A stretch of 64,000 nt of DNA from Allolobophora icterica (Eukaryota; Annelida; Clitellata; Crassiclitellata; Lumbricidae). Below, one piece after another: positions 29,401-40,931 of the stretch; positions within the stretch are counted from its first letter, which is position 1; each line of letters starts with the position of its first letter. The position numbers were made by a program, and so were the translations under genes. The DNA lies in the NCBI GenBank assembly GCA_963556255.1, contig OY744608.1, positions 28,557,028 through 28,621,027 of the forward strand. Direction: 5' to 3'. The notes under the pieces were generated by a model. The model was given only the letters and a program-made list of their open reading frames with translations. It was not told the origin of the DNA and ran no database searches.

Positions 29401-32400
29401 AGTTTCGCTTTCTGGCGATTCAACTCGACTCTGATGATTTATTTCTGGTTCTGACCGTTGCCCAACTAGGGCGGCAGATCTGGAATTCTGGCTGGTTTCC
29501 TCGGCGTTCGACTGGCCCTGGTTACTCTGGACTAACGATAGACTCGACTGCTTTGAATCCATTTTCTGAGAGACTGGCTCCTGCTTCACGTTCGCATTAT
29601 CTTCTTCTTCTGTAGATAGTTCTCTTTCATTCTTTCTTTCTGCTGCTGCTGCTGCCGTCTGGTCCTCCCCTCCATCAACACGTTGCGACACAACTCGATC
29701 GGAAATCTCTGCAGAAAACAAAATAACAACGGAGGGAATTTACAAACTCATGTCACTCGTAACTTGATTATTTAATCACTGTACAAACATTGCATCCAAA
29801 TTAAGGTAACGTTACTTCAGTTCAAGTTCTTAAATTGATTCATCTAGCTTATATTATTTATCATCATCGCCTTGGCGGTCATTTTGTTACCTTGCGGTGT
29901 TGGTGTTGTTTTGAATGATGATGGTGAAGAGGAGGATGACGACGTCGACGATGATGATGACGATAATGATTATAGTTATAATAATGATTATTTATGCACC
30001 AATTTGAGGTTGCTGCATGAAGCATGACGTACCAGGGAAAGAAGCAGATAAATATCCGTTTCGTTGGCGAATGTTTTCCTCTTCCTCCTCCTCCTCCTCC
30101 TCCTCCTCCTCCGCTTCTGCCTCCCTCTCCTCCTGCTCCTCCTCATCCTCTGCCTCCCTCTCCCCCGGCCCCGCAGTTGCAGCAGCTGTTGTAAAGACTC
30201 TTGAATTCTGTTCAGAGTTCGGGGCGATGTCTTGTCCCGTGTTAATGTCATCAAAATCAACGCCATCAACGTCGTCATCTTCGATGTATGTGTCTGCCGC
30301 TGTAGCTCCAGGTGATGACAACGCTTCTGAGCTATCTTGGTTAATTATGTAATTGTTGTTGGTACTTGTTTCGATCATAATATAAAGACCTGTAATATTA
30401 ACGAGAACGTAGAATAATTTTAAGACCTATGATCAACGAGAACGTACAGGCCTACATTTCTTACGAGACTAATTAGCACCTGAGACCTGCCGTAGATTCT
30501 TTTATAAAGTTATAATACAATCGTTTAAGTTAAATCAAAACAAATAACCGATTACAATGTAGCAACACTGTTATATTATTATAATATAACAGTGTTGCTA
30601 CATTCGTTAAAGTGTTAAAAACAACGTGTCATTCAGCTGCTGTTAATGAATATTATCAACAGCAGCTCAATGACACGTTGTTTTCAACACTTTAACGACG
30701 AGCAGCATTGGTTTCCCAGTCGCTTTTAGTACAATCTCGTCATTAGTCACTAAAGGTTAAGTTTGCATTCACTGTTGGTTGTGATGCATAGATACAGTTG
30801 GCGACCGTCTGTTTTTCTCTAATCTTGGCCTATAAGGTCAGTTCCAAATTAAACAGTCTAATCAATAGCAACAACAACAACAACAACAACAACAAAAGCA
30901 TAAAGAAAAGGCAAAACATCGAGTTGCCTTACAGTTCTGTGACCAGCCTTAACTATTCATTAAATCGGACTAACCAATGGGTTACTTTTTGGTTTCAAAT
31001 GTCAGTGATCATTGTCGCGTGAGGAGATCGACGACAACGACGAGATGGCATCATCATTATGATGTAAGCGTCGTTGGCGGTCGAGATGGAATGATGACGG
31101 ACGAAAAGCCAGTCCTCACTTGGTCAACAATGAAGACAGCGAGGCCGGGGTGTAATCGGACACCACACAGCCAAGGTGTAATAGGACACCTCGCGGCTAT
31201 GGTGTAACCAGACACCGCCCGCGCTGCAGGCGAGCGACGACCCGTGTCTCGAGGAGCAATCTGACACTAATTGATGATAGCTTGACGTGGGGAGGGGGCT
31301 GACCGGTGCACGCTGAAGTTCCTACTTAACGGAAGGAAGAGGAGAACACGGGACTGTTACTACTGACGAACGCGACGTGTGAACATCGGTCGAGCGATCA
31401 ACATCGGGAGGAACGATCAGCGGCGGCGGCAGAGTAGAGTCCGTCAGATTCAGAGACTGACGCGAAAGAACGATCTGTAGTTAGGCTGTACGAAGCAACA
31501 TTTGAGATAGTCCGATTTAATATCTAAACGCTTTAATACTACGTGGAAGTTCCCGTAGAGTTAGTGTATATATATTTGTTTCTTTAATTAAATTCATTTA
31601 TTAATTAAACAAAGTTCGTCGTGAATCTTCTATAGAAAAGTTAGGCACGTTAAATAAAAGTGCAAGTAAAAGAACAAGCAATCGAGGGTCGACATCAACA
31701 CACGGCAAACACACGACAGGGCGACCTCCGATTGCGACATTGGCGCAGTCGACAGGATTTTCTACTGAAGACGTCACGACGAAGAGCGGAACCGGAAACG
31801 GAAAGAGGAATCTCAACAGATCGGGACCAGCGGCGAATACAACCCTTCGCAACTGGAGAAATCGAGTGCCGGACTCCGGAGACGAAGGACTCGAAGGAAC
31901 CGACAGCAACAGGCAAGGACGAGGAACAAGAGCGCCGACGGACGACCGACCATCGCTAGCAACGACGGACGGGAGTGGCAACGGAGGACAGCGGATCAGC
32001 CAAGATACCAAAAGACGGAGCTCGCTCGACGTATCAGAGGGTAAGTCCTTACTGGTAGTCGTGGTAATCTGTGAGGTTGCGGTTGAGGTCTGGATGAGGA
32101 TTGGTGTGCGAATAGCCGAGGCTTTTGCGTAGCTCCTTTTGCTCAGTTCTGTTCTTGTTGTATTTGTGGTAGAATTTTAGGACGTTGTTTTCTTTGATTT
32201 CTGACCAACGGTGACTCTCCTCTAACTTACTTATCTTTTTCTATTAGTGAGCGGACTGTTGGAAGATGGATAAGTTGTCGATAGGGAAAAGAGTGAAGGT
32301 GCTGAACATGCCCCGTCACAGACTAGTCGCATATCTGATAAAGATGGGACTAGGAGAGGAGGAATTGGGTTCCATGAGGATGGACCAGCTCCAAGAGGCT

Positions 32401-35400
32401 AGTGCTGAAATAATTGTTTCTGGAAGGGAGATCCCGCCAGAAGTAAGTGAGAAAGTAAGCACAGGTAGCCCAGGTAGCAGTATGAGCCCGGCAAGGCAAA
32501 TGCGGCGGGTCATGTTAGAACTAACAACATACCAGAGAGAGGAAGCGGAGAGAAGAGTGAGGAGAAGCAGTGAAAAAGAACGCAGGCGGATCGAAGAAGA
32601 GAGAAAGAGGCTACTAGAAAGGAGAGAAGAAAGGCTGAGAGAAGAAGCGAGAGAGGAAGCGGAGAGAAGGGAGAGAAGAGAGGAAGAGAAAAAGAGGAAC
32701 GAAGAAAGACTCAGAATGCTTGAGGAGAAGTGGAGGAGAGAAGATGAGGAGAAGCAGGCTGAGAAGCTCAGGCTGCTTGAAGAGAAGCAGAGGAGAGAAG
32801 AGAAAGAGGAAGCAGAGAAAATAAGGCTTCAGGAGGAGAGACGAAGGAGAGAAGAAAGACTCAGAGAGCTTGAGGAGAAGTGGAGGAGAGAAGATGAGGA
32901 GGAACAAGCTAGAAGCAAGCAGGTGAGCGCGTGTGCGGTCCAGCCAACCGTGACCAGAGCTCAAGACAGACAGGCAGACAGACAAAGCGAGACGCGACAA
33001 GACGGGCCGCCATTGATACAAGAGATAGACCAGCATGCATTGCCGACAAACCCGGATTGCATTGACGGGGAGGAGACTTATGTAAGAGAGTACATGAAAG
33101 TGTATATTACGGGGCTCCCTGTGACATCGTCTCTAATAGATAGCGGGGCCGAATACAATTGTGCGCGAGCAGAACTAATCAGGCCGCTCAACCTACCTGT
33201 GGTCAAGCAGATAGAGGTGAAGGGGCTGAACGGGCAATCAATGATTGTGGGCGTGGTGCGGCTGAGACTAAAGGGGTCTCAGGCCGGCGAGGACAGGGAG
33301 GGGGAGGTAAATTACGCCCCTGATGTTCGGATATGGGCGGCACTCATTAAAGACCTTAATGAACCGTTAATTATCACGCCCACTACAGCCGACTTGCTGC
33401 GCGAGACAGCGTTGCATTCGAGTCACGCGGCCAGCGCTCCTGAAATAGATCAAATTTCAGAAGCGCAAGCGGTCGCAAGGACTGAGACGAGTGAGGAAGA
33501 GGAGAGAGGGGAGGAGGTAGAGGGACTTAGGACGCTGATAGGCGAGGATTACTTCACGGTCGCTCAAGCAGACAGTGGGAGTGTAGGAGAAATCGGTCCC
33601 GAAGAAACGGATAATGAAGAGCTATTCTTCAATCCTGAGATACCACCCCCACCCAAGGAAGACACAATAGTAGGCAGAAACAAGACGGCGGCTGAACAAG
33701 CACAATGTTCGACACTAGCACCATTCTTGGCCCACGGGAAAATTGGGGCGAAGAGCTTCTTCACTGAAGACAATTTGCCCTTTCATAAAGACAAAATAGC
33801 TGGGCATTCTGTAAAACAACTGTGCTTGTCTAAAGAGAGAATAGACAAAGTCATCATCCAATCACCGGAAGCGCGAGGAGCAAAGAAGGAGGGCCAATGG
33901 CAAGGCCCGGCCATCATCGCTCAGGTGAAATCGCCCTACACATACATCGTGGAAATAGGGGGCAAAAGCCGCGTACTACACGCAAATCGGATTCGCAAAT
34001 ATAACGAAAGAATACAGCAAGCATTGATTAACAATTGCTCCATTCTGTTCGAGAAGGACGAAGATTTCGGTCACGGGGAAGCGGTGGGTAGCTTCGTCAC
34101 GAGGCAGACAAGGCCCAGTGCACAAGTAGACCCTATTGCCGTTACACACTTAACGGTACCCGAGCGGAAACAGCTGGTTAGTCTGTTAGACAGGTTTCCA
34201 GATGTGTTCTCGGACAAACCAGGTTTCTGTCCCGTCCTAGAACACACAATCACTGTTAGCGCGGAATTCAGGCCGAAGAGTTTGCGAGCCTATAAGGTGC
34301 CGGAACTGCTCAAACCGGAGATGGAGAAGCAGACCCGCGAACTTTTGGCCCTAGGTATTATCACTCCCTCACATAGTGACATGGCAGTACACTCGATGAC
34401 GTGGCCGGATCACATGAAACACCTAGAGAAATACTTAATGACTATTCAACAGTCGGGTCTGACCCTTAACATTAAGAAGAGTTCGTTTGCTAGGCGACAA
34501 ACAACGTTTGTAGGTCACCTGATCGGATCAGGGAGCATTGAACCGGATCCTATGAAAATCGCAGGGCTAGGGAAAATCCCTCAACCCGAGTCCAAAAAGG
34601 ACATACGGAGATTAATTGGCTTCTTCAGTTATTTTAGGAACTTCATCCCTAACCTGGCTGAGACAGCCAGAATTCTCACTGACTTGACCCAGAAATCGGT
34701 GCCTGCTAAGATACCCTGGCGAATTGAACATCAAAATGCGCTAGATAAACTTACGCACGATTTGAATAACGCTGTATGTTTGCAGACAATTGATTACGGC
34801 AGAGAGTTTGGTCTATCGACTGACGCTTCAGACAAAGCAGTCGGTTGCTGCTTATTCCAAATTCAAGACGATGGAACAGAACGGCCAATATGTTTCGCCA
34901 GTTCTAAATTAGATGCTACGCAAGCGCGTTGGTCCACTGTGGAACGCGAAGCGTATGCTGTAATCTTTGCGTTGAAGAAGTTTAGGAATTGGATTTTTAT
35001 GTCAAGGACCACCCTCTATTCTGATCACAATCCCTTGACTTTCCTAACTGCTTCTACGCCCACAGGTGCTAAACTTGCGAGAGGGGCTCTGGCCCTCCAG
35101 GACTTCGGTATTTCCTTTGAATATCGACCTGGGTCGCTGAATATTCCCACTGATCTTTTGTCCAGACTATGATTGAGGAGAAGGCGGACTACCATGTAAG
35201 GCACCGCGACAACTGTAAATATATTTCTAACTGTGCTGATATTTTGTATTTTCAGGGGAACGACGAGGACATGGTCTGGAGGAAATCGGCGGAGGGAACG
35301 ACATCATTCTCAGCCGGGAGGCGAACCAACGACTGGCTTTGTCCTCCCCCGGGAAGGGAGGTGTCGCGTGAGGAGATCGACGACAACGACGAGATGGCAT

Positions 35401-38289
35401 CATCATTATGATGTAAGCGTCGTTGGCGGTCGAGATGGAATGATGACGGACGAAAAGCCAGTCCTCACTTGGTCAACAATGAAGACAGCGAGGCCGGGGT
35501 GTAATCGGACACCACACAGCCAAGGTGTAATAGGACACCTCGCGGCTATGGTGTAACCAGACACCGCCCGCGCTGCAGGCGAGCGACGACCCGTGTCTCG
35601 AGGAGCAATCTGACACTAATTGATGATAGCTTGACGTGGGGAGGGGGCTGACCGGTGCACGCTGAAGTTCCTACTTAACGGAAGGAAGAGGAGAACACGG
35701 GACTGTTACTACTGACGAACGCGACGTGTGAACATCGGTCGAGCGATCAACATCGGGAGGAACGATCAGCGGCGGCGGCAGAGTAGAGTCCGTCAGATTC
35801 AGAGACTGACGCGAAAGAACGATCTGTAGTTAGGCTGTACGAAGCAACATTTGAGATAGTCCGATTTAATATCTAAACGCTTTAATACTACGTGGAAGTT
35901 CCCGTAGAGTTAGTGTATATATATTTGTTTCTTTAATTAAATTCATTTATTAATTAAACAAAGTTCGTCGTGAATCTTCTATAGAAAAGTTAGGCACGTT
36001 AAATAAAAGTGCAAGTAAAAGAACAAGCAATCGAGGGTCGACATCAACACACGGCAAACACACGACAGGGCGACCTCCGATTGCGACAATCATCCACTCT
36101 GTGTATTATCACAGTCGCGCTGCGACCTATTATGAGGCTGCTTGTTAATAGAATAGGACAGAATAGAACAGAATCTTCATTAATTTCCAACTCATTACTG
36201 TACCTCTGAGCCTGAGGTAATCATATATCAGTAGCCTAGACGAAATTCCAGCGATACTGCATTCTTCGTTTCTTATTGTAATCGAATATGTGCGCTACTG
36301 CAATGCGCATATACTAATACAGGGTGAGAATTGTCGGGGGTTGGGGGTTCAACCCTTAATATTTCTTAGGACCCCAGTTAAGTTTTCATTGCACACCCCA
36401 GAGGGGTCTTTCCAACCCCTCAGTTGTGCTAGCGTGATTATATTGTGTATATTTTAGCATTTTCTTACACAATTCACTTTTTAGTTACCAATAAAGTAAT
36501 GCTCTGTTTTATTGTGAGATTTGTGACCAAGTGAATTGTATAGGCCTACTAATAAATTAGTATTAAGGAGTTTGAGCTTTCTACTGCATTTTTTTTATTT
36601 TCTCAGTTTGCAAAATACGGATAAAATATTCAACTCCGCATGGATCAAAATCATCAAAGTCTAACCCCCTCCCTGCATGCAGCAGTCTTTTTTCTACAAT
36701 TCTCACACTGTACTAATGCTAGATCAGCCGTCGAGTCCAGGTTGACCAGTTGACCTACCGGCACCAATGACAAGCTGACCATCTGCTGGACGTTTCTTTC
36801 TCTTGCCATTGACATTGGCCTTCGCTGCCGCTGGAATAAGCTGGTACTTGTTCCTGAGACGCTCCTCGGTCCCTGGATCAACATAGCTTTCAACGATGGC
36901 CAATTCAATTGGCAGATCGGCCGAAATGAAAGTCACCAGTGGACTTTCAGTTCCTGTAAAAACACACACATAATATATACATTTAGATTCACCTATGGCT
37001 ACTTTTTGCATGCAGACTCATACAGAGGTACATGCAGGGGCGTCTACACCATAGAAACCGTGGAGCAAATGCTCCATCCAAGAAATAGGGGGGAAGATTT
37101 GTCAGTGTGTGTGCCACCAGTTTAGGGGGGAACAAGAGGGAGGGGGAAAAAGAGGGGGAAAGGGGATGTTGCTCCAATGACTTATGGGGGGGGATAGACG
37201 CCTCTGGATACATGTATGAAATTATAGGGCCTACTTCAAACTTTGAACTATAGGCTATATATAATTATATATATATATATCTAAACTTAAATATATTTGT
37301 TAGCTGTGCTACAGTAGTTGAAAACAATTAATGCGTAGCAAAGGCTGACGTTTAGTGTTCAGGACGGCCTGAGTATTGCAGGTCAATCTGCGGAGTTATC
37401 TCAATATATAGACGCTAGCAGATTATTATATGAGGGGAACAAACTCTCCAGGCTCCTGTCGAGGAGAGAAAAAGATTCTCCTCTTTGGTCGACAATCATA
37501 CATCTCGGAGTTCTGCGTTCCAAACGTGCCTTGTCATGTTTTCCCAGCCAGCATAGGCCTATTCACACCAGTTGTCAGACAGTCAATACTGGCCCAACGT
37601 TGACGAATGCTGTATCAACTTTCGCCAACACTATTAAGACGATCGTACGTTTGCTGGCTGGGTTGGCCCTCTACTTTAGAACAGTCCGCCGCTGTCCGAC
37701 GCACAAACATGTTGCATTTGACTCTGTTCAGTAAACACTTCAAACTACCTTAGAAACGCAAGTGTTTAGATCAGTCAGACAATCAAGCGAGAAGCGCTTT
37801 TGTGAGGAGCTGAACGCGCTATGTTGTGTCTTGCTGCGAACATACAAAGGCCCCTAATTCACAATTTCTATACACATCCTGCAAGGTATGTGCAAAATAT
37901 TTACTGGGCTACGTTCATGTGCAAGGGCCTATTTGAAGAGATGGCATCATTATAAACCAGTTACCAATACAAGTAACAAAGATAGTCTAATGGAAAAGAA
38001 ATTGACCTTCGTGGATGATGTTCGTCTTAAGAAATCTTTCTTTTTCTTTAACCTTTTTCAAGATCATTTTGACCGTGCGCTTCTTAGCATCGCCCGTTGC
38101 CTTGGCACCTGCTTTTTCAAAGTAAGCGCTGTACTTGCTACTCGTCTCAACAACCAGAGGCAGCTTATGCTTCGACGACGAAAGTATTTTCTTCAGTTTC
38201 AGCTTCTTCTCTAAACCATTCAACAGAGAAAACCAAGTGTATAGTCGACATGGTAGTCCGCTCCAGTTCGAAACACTATCGACCCTACG

Positions 38290-38345
<56 letters not shown>

Positions 38346-40179
38346 GACCGTTAAACCTGGACTTGGAACGGATCCTGAGTTCCTGACCATAGGTTACCTG
38401 CCTCACCGATATTGTTTTTGACTGAGCGGCTCTGAATTACAAGCTAGTTCATACAACTTAATTTTCTGGCATTGAGAAAATCTGGAGATTACGATTAGTA
38501 AGTAAGTAAGTAATCTTTTATTAGCACGAGACAAACGTTTATACTTTACAAAAATACACACTGTGACGAAAAGTAGTACAAGATTGGGCTACGAATATAA
38601 ATTAGCGACTGTTTGCCAGTTGTCACAGCTGGCATTCAAGTCAGAAATAGTTTATCATGGCGCCCTCCACTGAGATCTCTCTCAAATTTAAGACCTTGTA
38701 TACTTCTCTGAGGCATTATTTGCATAGCAACTGCATGTATACGTAAAAGGCCGTATGCGCACAGGCGTCATTTTATCCAGATTTGATCATTACCACTATA
38801 GACCGTGCTAATTATTACCATCACTACAACGCTACCCCATCATCATGACATCATCGCTGTTATCATTGTTATCTTTATTGTATCATCATCACTCATAGAC
38901 TTGTACATTTTGTGAAAGTGGTCGTACTTTTTAAATTTGGTATATCGAACTTGGCGGGGCAGTCGAGAGGAATGTTGAGCGAGAGACCTTGTGGAACTAT
39001 CTCTATGATCAACCTCTTCTGACCCTCAGTTGCCGAATCGATCTTTAACACTTGACCGACGAAGATCGTCTAGAAACACCAGAAAAGAAACAACTGGTAG
39101 GCCTATAAATACGTTAGACCTACTGCAACAAACGCAATTAACCTCACGTACACAGCTGAACACTGTTTTGTTTTGTCATAAGTGATTCTGCTTATTTACC
39201 ACCTGAAGATCAGAGAGTTCGGCGCTGAATTTTATCGTATATATGCCTATGTTTCTAAAGAACTGTCGTGGTTGTTGAACAGTGTTTAATCTAGTCCCCC
39301 TCTTCTGAGGGGGGAAACTAGGTTTGTGGGGGGGGGGCAACAAGGGCGACCTTTTTTGGGTTCCAACGTCCAAACGTTTTGGGGGAATTTCATCTAAAAA
39401 AGTTGATGACCTTTTTTAGTCATTCGTTCCACTTTCATGACTTTTAGGAATTCATCTCTCAAAAACTTTCATATATCTTATTCTGGGGGGAGCGCAACAT
39501 GTTTCCTGCGGGGGAATTCCCCCAAAAGGTGTCTACAAATATTGCTGGCCTCTGGGGGGATACATAAATCCTGGGGGGAATTCCCCCCCAAAAGGTGTCT
39601 AGATTAAACACTGGTTGTTGAAGTGTCATCCATTCGCCTCAGACTCTTGGCATCGGCTGAAGGAGGCTGCAGCGATGAGCGATGAGCATAATATATACAG
39701 TTTTATAATTCGAACATATTATATGATTTCCTTGTATACCTCCGGTCCTGATGATAATCGTGGAGATGTTGCTGACGTTGATTGTGATGACAATTCAATT
39801 ATGATGACGACAACGGTGGTAGTGATGATGATGATGAAGAGGAGGAGGAGGACGATGACGACGACAAGATGACTATGATGACGATGGCAATAATGAAGAT
39901 AATAGAAACGACAATGGAGTAGCCCATTTTATAAAACGGCGGAATTTCGGTTCTCCACAAACTGCCTATGTTCCAATTCACATAGGCTTACAAACCAAGT
40001 TTTGTTGAAAATTAACGGTGTTTAGGGGTCTCTATAGAGTATGCAACTTTAGGCAGTGGCGTAACTTTAATCTAGAAAGTGGGGGTACCAAATTTGGCAT
40101 TGTTTCAGCTTCGCGGCTGTTAAAAAATTATAACGCCATCGTTTGCATTACAAGCATAATAATAATCATAGGCTTAATA

Positions 40180-40277
<98 letters not shown>

Positions 40278-40309
40278 ACTACTACTACTACTACTGCTAC
40301 AACAACAAC

Positions 40310-40384
<75 letters not shown>

Positions 40385-40891
40385 GGAGCCCACTGGACTT
40401 GTCAGGTCTGATGGGAGACGTCCTGATGGGGTAACTCTTATCCCATGGGAGGGTGGTAAATGCCTTGCATGGGACGCCACTGTTATTGACACCCTGGCAG
40501 AATCATACCGCACCAGATCAGCTGAGGTTGCAGGGGCTGCTGCCGAGATAGCAGCGGACAGAAAAACATCCAAATATACTGCCATTTTGTCATCATATTG
40601 CTTTGTGCCCTTGGCCTTTGAAACTCTGGGTCCCATAAATCAGGAAGGCCTCGCACTGATCAACCTCCTCGGCTACCGCCTGGCCCAAATATCAGGAGAC
40701 AATAGAGAGACTACTTTCCTTTATCAGCGCTTATCTATGGCAATCCAACGCTTCAATGCTGTTGCTTTTGTCAGCACCTTTTGCACCGATAAAACCATCT
40801 GCGAAGACTAGCCATTCCAGAACAATGCCCCCCTAATTTTTGAACTCCCGAGGGATCATATGTACCTCGGGGAAAAAAAAAAAAAAAAAAA

Positions 40892-40931
<40 letters not shown>

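Larger units (their letters stand above)
31013..36088 (+). mobile_element. Gmr1-like Ty3/gypsy LTR retrotransposon, internally deleted
   Basis: A complete insertion of 5,076 bp: 5-bp duplication ATCAT on both sides (31008-31012, 36089-36093), two 727-bp LTRs (TGTCGC...GCGACA) that I read as identical, a primer site, a polypurine tract and one long ORF. Protease, integrase remnants, reverse transcriptase remnants and RNase H come in that order, the unusual integrase-first order known from Gmr1 elements. It lies antisense in intron 4 of the CABIT-type gene. Identical LTRs mean a very recent insertion, yet its own integrase and RT cores are missing, so it must have been moved by a full-length relative. 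Confidence 0.92.

Noticed and set aside
30033..30378. ATG at 30378 as start of an independent gene
   Set aside because: An acceptor 11 bases upstream joins exon 4 at 36759 in exact phase; kept only as a possible alternative start.
31660..32132. Separate Gag-like gene in the retrotransposon leader
   Set aside because: The frames begin at non-ATG codons inside the LTR or leader, do not join the main ORF after splicing, and have no Gag motif.
40018..40636. Long open frames over the GAT/AAT microsatellite
   Set aside because: They are simple-repeat translations (poly-Met, poly-Asp, poly-Ser); only the downstream LINE part is real code.
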